Origin: Alphaproteobacteria bacterium MarineAlpha11_Bin1 | GTDB taxonomy: Bacteria; Pseudomonadota; Alphaproteobacteria; MPNO01; UBA830 | NCBI GenBank assembly: GCA_002937455.1 | Contig: PTJZ01000001.1 | Location: 248,001-312,000 of the forward strand | Direction: 5' to 3' | DNA length: 64,000 bases | Part shown: piece by piece, positions 49,056-57,228 of the stretch | How positions within the stretch are numbered: the stretch's first letter is position 1 | Layout: each line of letters begins with the position of its first letter | Notes under the pieces: model-generated | What the model was told of the DNA's origin: nothing | The model's input: only the letters and a program-made list of their open reading frames with translations | The model's database searches: none | Position numbers and translations under genes: made by a program

Positions 49056-50459
49056 ATGCCAAAGAAAACCTCTTCGCCTCTTGCGGGCCTGTCGTCTGTT
49101 GATCGCCTGTTGAATTCGGATAATGCCGTGAAGCTGATTTCGGAATATGGCCGCAAATTAGTAACGGATTGCATCCGAAAGACGCTAGAAGAAATTCGCG
49201 GTTCTGTGCTTTCCGGTAACAAGATACCGCACGAAACAGAGATATTGTATGCAGTGGCGGAGTGTCTGGCGCAGGAGAATTTGCCGTCTCTCCGACCAGT
49301 CTATAATCTAACAGGAACGGTCATTCATACGAACTTGGGTCGCGCGGCGCTTCCGGAGGAAGCTATTGAAGCCATCTCCCGGGCGGCGCGCAGCGCAACC
49401 AACCTCGAGTATAGTTTGGAAGAAGGAAAGCGCGGAGACCGGGATGACCATGTCGAGGCACAGCTTTGTGAAATCACCGGTGCTGAGGCGGCAACCGTCG
49501 TCAATAATAATGCCGCGGCAGTTATGTTGATCCTCAATACCTTCGCACTTGGTAAGGAAACACCTACATCTCGAGGAGAGTTAATAGAGATCGGGGGTTC
49601 GTTCCGTATGCCGGATATTATGGCACAGTCAGGATGTGAACTGGTCGAGGTTGGCACCACCAACCGGACCCATTTAAAGGATTATGCCGCAGCTATCGGA
49701 CCGAATACCGGAATGATCATGAAGGTCCATACCAGTAACTATGTAGTAGAAGGATTCACCGCGGAGGTGCCGGAAACTGATCTCGCCAAGCTGTGTCATG
49801 AGACTGGAATTCCATTTGCCATCGATCTGGGCAGCGGCACTCTGACGGAACTAAAGCGGCTTGGACTTCCACATGAACCAACTCCAATGGAAGCCCTAAA
49901 GCACGGTGCCGATATGGTATCATTTTCGGGTGACAAGCTATTGGGTGGACCGCAGGCAGGTATCATCGTTGGTACCAAAGACTGCATCACTCGTTTAAAG
50001 AGCAACCCCATAAAACGAGCACTACGCTGTGACAAAATGACTATCGCAGCGTTATCCGCCGTGCTTCGTCTTTATTCCGATCCAGATAGTCTATCCGACC
50101 GATTGCCCACGCTGCGTGCGCTTACCCGGTCAGTGACTGATATTCAGGAAACAGCCTCCCGGATTCGGCCTGCAATCTCTAGAGCCGTAAAAGGGTTTGC
50201 CAAAGTCGAAGAGGTGGACTGCGACAGCCAAGTCGGTTCGGGTACATTACCGACCCGCAAACTTCCTAGCGCGGGCCTCGCAATCACTCCTGAAACTAAG
50301 AACGGTGCGGCAGTTGAACGACTCGTACGGGCCTTTCGCGGTCTGCCAGTGCCAGTTATTGGACGCGTTCAGGGAGGTGCCTTCATCGTTGATCTACGCT
50401 GTATGGCAGATGAACCCGGATTCCTTTCACAACTTTCAACTCTTGAAATTCTCGAATGA
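49056..50459 (+). CDS. selA: L-seryl-tRNA(Sec) selenium transferase
   Basis: A 467-residue PLP enzyme converting Ser-tRNA(Sec) to Sec-tRNA(Sec) with selenophosphate. The PLP-binding Lys is in SFSGDKLLGGPQAG at residue 294, matching its usual position. Other landmarks are YNLTGTVIHTNLGRA, TNLEYSLEEGKRG and the ANNNAAA-like VVNNNAAAVML. The frame is open upstream to 48978, but similarity begins at MPKKTSSPLAGLSSVDRLL. It overlaps selB by four bases (ATGA). selD, the selenophosphate donor enzyme, is not in the window. Confidence 0.95.
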   Translation: MPKKTSSPLAGLSSVDRLLNSDNAVKLISEYGRKLVTDCIRKTLEEIRGSVLSGNKIPHETEILYAVAECLAQENLPSLRPVYNLTGTVIHTNLGRAALPEEAIEAISRAARSATNLEYSLEEGKRGDRDDHVEAQLCEITGAEAATVVNNNAAAVMLILNTFALGKETPTSRGELIEIGGSFRMPDIMAQSGCELVEVGTTNRTHLKDYAAAIGPNTGMIMKVHTSNYVVEGFTAEVPETDLAKLCHETGIPFAIDLGSGTLTELKRLGLPHEPTPMEALKHGADMVSFSGDKLLGGPQAGIIVGTKDCITRLKSNPIKRALRCDKMTIAALSAVLRLYSDPDSLSDRLPTLRALTRSVTDIQETASRIRPAISRAVKGFAKVEEVDCDSQVGSGTLPTRKLPSAGLAITPETKNGAAVERLVRAFRGLPVPVIGRVQGGAFIVDLRCMADEPGFLSQLSTLEILE

Positions 50460-52381
50460 TTGTTGCTACAGCCGGCCACGTTGATCACGGTAAAACCCTC
50501 CTAATAAAATCGTTGACCGGGGTTGATACCGATCGGCTGCCTGAAGAAAAGAAACGTAATCTGACCATCGATCTTGGCTTCGCCTATCTTCCGATAGATG
50601 GAGCGGAAACTATCGGGTTTATAGACGTCCCCGGACACGAAAAATTTATTCGTAATATGTTATGTGGCGTAGTCGGTATCGACTTCGCGTTACTCACTGT
50701 CGCCGCTGACGACGGACCGATGCCGCAAACCAGAGAACACCTAGCAATCCTCGACTTGCTCGGCGTTTCAGATGGCGCGGTAGCCCTAACCAAAATCGAC
50801 CGGGTTGATGATATGCGCGCCGTCGAGGTATCCGAGCAGATTGACGAGCTTTTACTCGGTACATCGCTAGATGGAGCTCCCGTTTTCCCGCTATCTGGAC
50901 TAACTGGCGAAGGGATCAGTGATTTAAAACAACACCTCATCGATGCAGCAGCCCAGATGCCACCACGCGCGTCGACAGGAAATTTCCGGCTCGCCATCGA
51001 CCGATGCTTTGCGGTTACCGGCGCAGGGCTTGTGGTTACTGGCACCGCCTTTTCCGGTCATCTGAAAACCGGCGCAGGCGCCCGGGTCTTGGGTGCAGAG
51101 ATCGACGTTAGAGTGCGCGGCCTTCATGCGCAAAATGCAAAAACCGACGCCGGACACGCAGGTCAACGCTGTGCGCTAAATCTTACAGGGCCGGATCTCG
51201 ACAGTCGGCTGATACAGCGCGGCGACTGGATCGTTACCGGCCATCCGCCTCCGGCAGTAAGAAAAATAGATGTAAGGCTTCAGGTTCTTCAGTCAGAAGC
51301 TCGGCCGCTTGCTCACTGGACCCCGGTTCATGTCCATCTCGGCGCATCAGAGTCCACCGGACGGGTCGCTATTCTTGGAGAGCAAAGTATAGCGGCGGGC
51401 GAAAATAAGCTCGCGCAACTTGTACTCGATCATCCTATGGCCGCGGTTCATAGTGACGGGTTAATAATTCGTGATCAGTCTGCGCAACGAACGATAGGTG
51501 GCGGCCGCGTCATAGACGTCTACCCACCTGCGCGAGGACGGGCCAGACCTGAGCGTATAGCTTTCTTAAAAGCGATGGAGGAGGGAGACGATGGTATCGC
51601 ACTGACTGCCTTGCTGGAAACCTCACCCGAAGGTCTCTTCCTCGACCGCTTCGCTTCAGCACGCAATCTAACCGACTCCGACATGGAGGCTCTACAAGAG
51701 CTTGTTCCAATTAAATCGATATCAACCGAGAAAGGCTTGCTAGGTTTCTCCCATAACCGCTGGGACATCCTCCGTACCGCGGTTTTAGAGGCTCTTGGCG
51801 CCTGGCATAAAAAATCTCCCGACACGGTTGGACCTGGCGAGAACCGTATCCTGGTGGGCACAGGTCTTCGTCTACCCGGCAACGCGACGGCTTCTATTTG
51901 TGCTGAGCTGGTGCGTGAAGGTGTCATAGTCAAAGAAGGTATGGGCGTGCGGCTACTGTCGCATAAGCCAAAACTGCAAGGGGCCGACGCCTCGAATTGG
52001 AATAAAATAAAACCGCTTCTAGTCAATGGGGGACTGCGACCGCCAGTTATTGTTGAGATCGCGCAAGCAATCGACAAAGAGCCTAGTAAAATCGAGTCTC
52101 TGCTGGTTCGAGCAGGACGTCACGGTCTCGTTATTCGAATAGCAAAAAACCGATTTTATCAGCCAGATGCCCTGCGCCAGCTAGGCGAGATCGCGGAAAA
52201 AGTGGCAGCATCCGCAGACGAAGGCATGGTGACCGCAGCAAATTTTCGCGACGCGTCGGGAATAGGCCGGAACCTATCTATCGAGGTTTTAGAATTCTTT
52301 GACAAGGTCAAATTCACCCGCCGCGTAGGCGACGGGCATGAGATAATCCGTCCTGCAGAGGAGGCTTTCAACAAAGACTGA
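50456..52381 (+). CDS. selB: Selenocysteine-specific elongation factor
   Basis: A 641-residue GTPase that brings Sec-tRNA to UGA codons followed by a SECIS hairpin. G1 is AGHVDHGKTLL at residues 6-16, then DVPGHEKFIRNM (G3) and ALTKIDR (G4). The C-terminal third has winged-helix domains that bind SECIS RNA (for example SICAELVREGVIVKEG). It is translationally coupled to selA. tRNA-Sec follows 105 bp downstream. Confidence 0.96.
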   Translation: MIVATAGHVDHGKTLLIKSLTGVDTDRLPEEKKRNLTIDLGFAYLPIDGAETIGFIDVPGHEKFIRNMLCGVVGIDFALLTVAADDGPMPQTREHLAILDLLGVSDGAVALTKIDRVDDMRAVEVSEQIDELLLGTSLDGAPVFPLSGLTGEGISDLKQHLIDAAAQMPPRASTGNFRLAIDRCFAVTGAGLVVTGTAFSGHLKTGAGARVLGAEIDVRVRGLHAQNAKTDAGHAGQRCALNLTGPDLDSRLIQRGDWIVTGHPPPAVRKIDVRLQVLQSEARPLAHWTPVHVHLGASESTGRVAILGEQSIAAGENKLAQLVLDHPMAAVHSDGLIIRDQSAQRTIGGGRVIDVYPPARGRARPERIAFLKAMEEGDDGIALTALLETSPEGLFLDRFASARNLTDSDMEALQELVPIKSISTEKGLLGFSHNRWDILRTAVLEALGAWHKKSPDTVGPGENRILVGTGLRLPGNATASICAELVREGVIVKEGMGVRLLSHKPKLQGADASNWNKIKPLLVNGGLRPPVIVEIAQAIDKEPSKIESLLVRAGRHGLVIRIAKNRFYQPDALRQLGEIAEKVAASADEGMVTAANFRDASGIGRNLSIEVLEFFDKVKFTRRVGDGHEIIRPAEEAFNKD

Positions 52382-52486
52382 AGCCAAACTTCAGAGATTG
52401 GTAAAAGTCGTTTCTTTAGAAGAAAATGAATTTGGTACAATAGGCATGTCACCCAACATAGGAATTTGCTATGCATGTATACCGTC

Positions 52487-52582
52487 GGAAGAGATTCGTT
52501 CCCCGGTGGGGCGCCCGGTCTTCAAAACCGGTGAGGGGCGTTAGACGTCCCTGGTGGGTTCGACTCCCACTCTTTTCCGCCA
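52487..52582 (+). tRNA. selC: tRNA-Sec (anticodon UCA)
   Basis: A 96-nt selenocysteine tRNA with encoded CCA. The 8-bp acceptor stem is GGAAGAGA with TCTTTTCC, discriminator G, as in bacterial tRNA-Sec. The anticodon loop CTTCAAA on stem CCGGT/ACCGG gives UCA, which reads UGA. There is a long variable arm and a T arm GTGGG-TTCGACT-CCCAC. It sits directly after selA-selB, completing the decoding set. Confidence 0.97.
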
Positions 52583-52727
52583 TAAATCAGGCTGTTTTCG
52601 AATACGAAAATTCATAGAAGAAATTCACTTTGGAGACAGCTCTGGACGTCAGTCTTCCAATCATAAAGTCTGTATACAAGCGTATTAGTCGGGTACGCTC
52701 ATACAACAAAAATAGGAGTGCACGAGT

Positions 52728-53585
52728 TTGCCTAGGCTTGAAAGCATCGACGGAACATCACTGTATTATGAGGATGTCGGGTCGGGCGACGCCGTCCTTT
52801 TCATGCACGAATTCGCGGGCAATCATCGAACTTGGTCGAAGCAGGTCGCTGCACTGAGCGATGTCTACCGATGTATTACATACGCCGCGCGCGGCTACCC
52901 CCCGTCCGATGTACCTGAAAGCGAAGAGAGCTATGGTCAGTATGTTGCTCTCGACGATGCAATCGCAGTTATGAATACGCTTGATATCGAGAAGGCACAC
53001 ATCGTCGGCCATTCAATGGGTGCATATACTGCGCTCCATGTGGGTATCAGGTATCCTGACCGTTGCCTTTCAGTCTCCGCTCTTGGTTGTGGCTGGGGGT
53101 CGCATCCCGACGAGCGTCAGACCTCGCGTCAGTTGTGCGAAGACATTGCGAAAATGTTTATAGAATTACCGATCTCGGAGTCCGCAGCCAAATACGCTCG
53201 ATTTCCCATGCGTCACACTTTCGAAGTAAAAGACCCTGAGGGATTTACCGCGTTTGAAAAAATCCTCGCTGGGCTATCACCAAAAGGTGCCGCTCACACA
53301 ATGCGGAAACTTCAGCGAGACCGCCCCACCTTGTGGGATATGGAGGCAGACCTCCGTAGCTTTAGCCTGCCCCTGCTAGTAATTGTCGGGGACGAGGATC
53401 AGCCTTGTTTGGATGGCAGCCTTTTTCTCAAACGGACAGTCCCCTCTGCGGCCCTTCAGACTGTGCCGCGGACCGGACATACCATCATAATGGAGGAACC
53501 GGACATCGTTAACACGGCGCTTCGAGAATATTTTTCTGCGACAACCGACGGAAATTGGATGAACCACAAAAGCCCTAGACATTGA
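52728..53585 (+). CDS. Alpha/beta hydrolase
   Basis: A 285-residue alpha/beta-hydrolase-fold enzyme starting at TTG 52728 with AGGAG upstream. The oxyanion region FMHEFAGNHRTW (His-Glu instead of the usual His-Gly), the nucleophile elbow VGHSMGAYTA (Ser near residue 95), the acid GDEDQPC and RTGHTIIMEEP with the catalytic His are all present. It may be a meta-cleavage-product or enol-lactone type hydrolase. It starts a plus-strand catabolic cluster that continues to the window end. Confidence 0.88.
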   Translation: MPRLESIDGTSLYYEDVGSGDAVLFMHEFAGNHRTWSKQVAALSDVYRCITYAARGYPPSDVPESEESYGQYVALDDAIAVMNTLDIEKAHIVGHSMGAYTALHVGIRYPDRCLSVSALGCGWGSHPDERQTSRQLCEDIAKMFIELPISESAAKYARFPMRHTFEVKDPEGFTAFEKILAGLSPKGAAHTMRKLQRDRPTLWDMEADLRSFSLPLLVIVGDEDQPCLDGSLFLKRTVPSAALQTVPRTGHTIIMEEPDIVNTALREYFSATTDGNWMNHKSPRH

Positions 53586-53614
53586 ATTAGAAAAACAGAA
53601 ATGGAAGAGACAAA

Positions 53615-54424
53615 ATGGATTTACAACTGAGTGGAAAAACCGCGCTCATCACCGGCGGAAGCGAAGGCATCGGCAAAGGTATAGCCTGGGGCCTTGCAAA
53701 AGAGGGCGTCGACATAGCGATCTGCGCTCGGCGCCCTGAGCCTTTGGAAACGACAGCACAAGAAATTCGCGACGCAACCAGCGTTAAGGTCGTCGCAATT
53801 CCGACTGATCTAACTAATAATGACCAGGCTAAAAAATTTATCGAAGAAAGTGCGAAACAGCTCGGTCGGGTCGATATTATGGTCAACAATGCCGGCTCAT
53901 CGCCGGGTGGAGTAATAGAGCATCTCTCTGAAGATGATTGGGAACAGTCCCTACAACTTAAGTTCATGGGGTACGTCCGTTGCTTGCGCTACGTTTTACC
54001 AATCATGGTTGAACAGGGGGGGGGGCGCGTCGTAAACTTGATAGGTAATGACGGTGTAAAACCATCTTATTGGGAAATAGCGCCGGGTGCCGCCAATGCC
54101 GCCGGGCAAAATCTGACTATGTCGCTTTCGGGACAATACGGCAAAAACAATATCAGCTTTGTCGCTGTTAATCCGGGGCCTGTCCGTACCGAACGTTGGA
54201 CCGGCCTCGTGAACGCGATGGCGCGGGACATGGACCTATCATTTGAGGAAGCTGACAAGCTCGCACCGTCCTCCATTCCTTTGGGACGTATCGCCGAGAC
54301 AGAAGAGGTTTCTAATTTATGCGTAATGCTTGCATCGCCGCTGATGCATTTCGTCAATGGTACTCAGATCGAGATCGATGGTGGTCAAGAAAAGTCTTTG
54401 ATGGATAGGCTGCGAGACCAATAG
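53615..54424 (+). CDS. SDR-family protein with altered catalytic motif
   Basis: A 269-residue short-chain dehydrogenase-like protein. The coenzyme motif TGGSEGIGKG and NNAG are normal. The usual YxxxK is replaced: the aligned segment reads APGAANAAGQNLT, putting Pro and Asn at the Tyr and Lys positions. It is followed by the expected NPGPVRTERW. Either a divergent catalytic mode or a non-classical function is likely. It is 29 bp downstream of the alpha/beta hydrolase gene in the same operon. Confidence 0.85.
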   Translation: MDLQLSGKTALITGGSEGIGKGIAWGLAKEGVDIAICARRPEPLETTAQEIRDATSVKVVAIPTDLTNNDQAKKFIEESAKQLGRVDIMVNNAGSSPGGVIEHLSEDDWEQSLQLKFMGYVRCLRYVLPIMVEQGGGRVVNLIGNDGVKPSYWEIAPGAANAAGQNLTMSLSGQYGKNNISFVAVNPGPVRTERWTGLVNAMARDMDLSFEEADKLAPSSIPLGRIAETEEVSNLCVMLASPLMHFVNGTQIEIDGGQEKSLMDRLRDQ

Positions 54425-54446
54425 CGGGGTCGGTACGTTCCTCATC

Positions 54447-55646
54447 ATGCCTCCAAAGGAAGACCGTTGGAACGCGTTCGTTGAAAAGACGCGTATTGAG
54501 CCCACTGCTGCGGGCGAGCTTGATGGACTGACTTTTGCGGTAAAGGATAACGTAGCGATTGATGGTCGAGCATTCACCGCCGGCCACCCATTACTAGCGG
54601 ACAGACGAGCCTCGGCAACGGCACCAAGCGTGGCATCTCTTTTTGCAGCCGGCGCTGACTTTGTCGGCATGACACAAACTGACGCGGGGGGCTTCGGCGC
54701 ATCAACGCAGCAGACTTCCAACCCAATCGCCCCCGATCTTATTATCGGCGGATCCTCTGGTGGATCGGCGGCCGCCGTGGCAGCAGGGTTTTGCGACTTT
54801 GCCGTGGGTACGGATACCGGCGGTAGCGTGCGCATACCTGCTGCCTGTACTGGTCTTACTTCATTCAAACCGACATACGGGCGTGTTTCCAACGACGGTG
54901 TATGGCCGTTGACACCCCAGTTCGACCATGTAGGTCTGATTGCGCGAAATTTGGAAATTTTGACCCGGGCCAGCATCGTTCTTATCGACGGAATTGAAGA
55001 ATCGGCCGAGATCACAGAGGGGCTTTGCATCGCTATCGAAGAAGACCGAGCCGGTCTGTTCACTGAATCAATCGCAACCGAACTTGATGAGATAGCTCAC
55101 CAGTTAAAGATCTCGGGACACAACATTACGAGAGTAACCATACCTGCCAGGCAACAGATCGCAGAGGCGCATGCCGTTATCGTTCTATCAGAAGCGGGGA
55201 AAATATATATGGAATTGACGGAAGCCGAGCGTAACCGTCTCGGTACGGCTGCTATTGCGGGCCTTCGTCATGCTGAGAATCTGTCGGTAGAAAGCGTCGA
55301 TGCAGCTTGGGAATGGGCCCGCGCTGCCTCCGACCACTTACAAAAAACCCTAGAGACAATCGACCTATTGTTGTCGCCCACCCTGCCGATCGCTCCACCA
55401 CATCGTGAGGCTCGTAGAGCCCTGCTCGGTGGTCAAGAAGTACCAGTCGTTGTTGCGATGACTATCCTGACATGCCTTGCAAATATTACCGGAAATCCAG
55501 TTGTCAGCATACCAAATCCCTTGTCGCACTTTACGATCCCAACGGGGGTTCAATTAATGGGCTCACCTGACGGAGATGAGATTCTTTTGAAGCAGGCTGC
55601 TCAAATCGAGCGCGCCCTCATAACCACCACTGGAGAGAAGAGGTGA
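54447..55646 (+). CDS. Amidase signature family protein
   Basis: A 399-residue amidase. The Ser-cisSer-Lys triad is readable: Lys in FAVKDN, cis-Ser in GGSSGGS, and nucleophile Ser in GTDTGGSVRIPA. It hydrolyses an amide of a small organic compound; the substrate is unknown. It is somewhat shorter than GatA-type members and resembles AtzE/allophanate-like amidases of catabolic operons. Confidence 0.9.
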   Translation: MPPKEDRWNAFVEKTRIEPTAAGELDGLTFAVKDNVAIDGRAFTAGHPLLADRRASATAPSVASLFAAGADFVGMTQTDAGGFGASTQQTSNPIAPDLIIGGSSGGSAAAVAAGFCDFAVGTDTGGSVRIPAACTGLTSFKPTYGRVSNDGVWPLTPQFDHVGLIARNLEILTRASIVLIDGIEESAEITEGLCIAIEEDRAGLFTESIATELDEIAHQLKISGHNITRVTIPARQQIAEAHAVIVLSEAGKIYMELTEAERNRLGTAAIAGLRHAENLSVESVDAAWEWARAASDHLQKTLETIDLLLSPTLPIAPPHREARRALLGGQEVPVVVAMTILTCLANITGNPVVSIPNPLSHFTIPTGVQLMGSPDGDEILLKQAAQIERALITTTGEKR

Positions 55647-55700
55647 GTGCCCACATCAAAACAAAGTCTGCTTCCAAAATTTTTCTCGGCGAACAGATAA

Positions 55701-55874
55701 ATGGCCACGAATAGTGAGCCCGACCATTTTGGGGCTAGAAAAGATAGAAACCGCTATTGGGCCGGCGCAGCAATCAAGCGAGGAAACCTTGCCTCGCCGA
55801 TCAGAGGTGACCAGAGGACTTTTACATCTCTTTTAGCTACACTGGGCGTACACCTGATGGCCGGTGACCGGTAA
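55701..55874 (+). CDS. Possible 57-residue small ORF upstream of coxM
   Basis: This ATG-started frame ends in TAA that overlaps the coxM ATG by one base (TAATG). The peptide is basic and I do not recognise it. There is no clear ribosome site. The coupling geometry is the only support; chance is quite possible. Confidence 0.2.
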   Translation: MATNSEPDHFGARKDRNRYWAGAAIKRGNLASPIRGDQRTFTSLLATLGVHLMAGDR

Positions 55875-56743
55875 TGAAACCATCTAAGTTCAACTACTTT
55901 GCTGCAGATAGTGTCGATGGCGCAATCGCTATGATGCGGGAGAATGGTGAGGACGCCCGATATCTTGCGGGCGGACAAAGCCTCGTACCGATGATGAACT
56001 TTCGTGTCGCTTCACCGTCCGCGCTTATTGACCTTAACGGTGTTTCCGAGCTCGCAGATATCCGGATAAGCCCAGATGGCGGCCTAGAAATCGGCCCCAT
56101 GGTACGTACCCGCCGGCTTGAAACAGATCCTGACATCGAAAAGAACAATCCCTTGCTGGCCGCAGCCGCAGCCCATATTGCTCATTTCCAAATCCGAAAC
56201 CGAGGCACATTGGGTGGCAGTGTCGCTCACGCGGATCCAGCAGCCGAATTGCCGGGAATTACTTTAGTTTGTGAAGCAAAAATTCACCTACGCGGACCGG
56301 CCGGCCCTCGGGTTGTTCCTGCAGTCGACTTTTTTCAAGGCGTTTTTACGACAGCCGCTGACAGTAGTGAGTTGATCGAAAAAATCTGTTTTCCACCCTG
56401 GCCGACACAACGTCACTGGGGATTCAAAGAAATCTCCCGCCGGGAAGGCGACTTTGCCCTAGTGGGCGTCGCAGCTTGGTTTGACATCAATGACGGCGGC
56501 GCCATATCCAACTGCGCATGCGTAGCAATAGGGGCAGGTGATACACCGCTTCGTCTTCACAGAGCGGAAAACACCCTAATGGGATCTGAACCCTCCCTCG
56601 GCCTATTCAAAGAATCCGCAGATACCATTGATGCCGATATTGATCCATTCGACGATATCCATGCCTCTATCGCATATCGGCGCGAAGTTTCCGCAGTCCT
56701 CCTAAAGCGAACTCTCTCTGAAGCCTGGAAACGTAATCTGTGA
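55874..56743 (+). CDS. Molybdenum hydroxylase FAD-binding subunit (CoxM-like)
   Basis: A 289-residue FAD subunit of a CO-dehydrogenase/xanthine-dehydrogenase type enzyme. The FAD signatures are ARYLAGGQSLVPMMNFR near residue 32 and NRGTLGGSVAHADPAAELP near residue 112, and the C-terminus has VGAGDTPLRLHR-like IGAGDTP. It passes electrons from the iron-sulfur subunit to an acceptor. Its stop overlaps the next gene start (GTGA). Confidence 0.92.
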   Translation: MKPSKFNYFAADSVDGAIAMMRENGEDARYLAGGQSLVPMMNFRVASPSALIDLNGVSELADIRISPDGGLEIGPMVRTRRLETDPDIEKNNPLLAAAAAHIAHFQIRNRGTLGGSVAHADPAAELPGITLVCEAKIHLRGPAGPRVVPAVDFFQGVFTTAADSSELIEKICFPPWPTQRHWGFKEISRREGDFALVGVAAWFDINDGGAISNCACVAIGAGDTPLRLHRAENTLMGSEPSLGLFKESADTIDADIDPFDDIHASIAYRREVSAVLLKRTLSEAWKRNL

Positions 56744-57228
56744 CAAACCGCCATGCCATATCTCTAAAAGTAAACGGCACCTCGTATAGCTGCGATGTCG
56801 ACGCCCGCATGTCACTGGCCGATTGCCTGCGCGAACAACTAGATCTTACGGGCACACACCTGGGATGCGAACACGGCGTGTGTGGCGCCTGCACCGTAAT
56901 AGCTGATGGAGCGGCAATACGGTCTTGTCTGATTTTTGCGGTCCAAGCCCACAAAATGGATATCACAACAGTAGAAGGTCTCGCCGAAGGTGAGAACCTG
57001 TCTCCACTTCAAGAGGCGTTTCGCGACAACCATGCGCTGCAGTGCGGTTTCTGCACTCCAGGGATGTTAACGACTGCGGAAGCTTTCCTAGGCGAGAACC
57101 CGACACCAACCCGTGCCGAAGTCGAAAGTGCGATTTCTGGGAATATTTGCCGATGTACGGGGTACGTATCAATTGTTGACGCAATTATGGACGCGGCGGC
57201 ACGCCGCAGCGGCGGGGTATCAATTTGA
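56740..57228 (+). CDS. Molybdenum hydroxylase 2Fe-2S subunit (CoxS-like)
   Basis: A 162-residue subunit with GTG start overlapping the coxM-like stop. It binds two 2Fe-2S clusters: a plant-ferredoxin site CEHGVCGACTV with a later Cys, and a C-terminal helical site CGFCTPGM plus CRCTGY. It links the molybdenum and FAD subunits. Overlap with the large-subunit gene is TTGA. Confidence 0.94.
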   Translation: MTNRHAISLKVNGTSYSCDVDARMSLADCLREQLDLTGTHLGCEHGVCGACTVIADGAAIRSCLIFAVQAHKMDITTVEGLAEGENLSPLQEAFRDNHALQCGFCTPGMLTTAEAFLGENPTPTRAEVESAISGNICRCTGYVSIVDAIMDAAARRSGGVSI

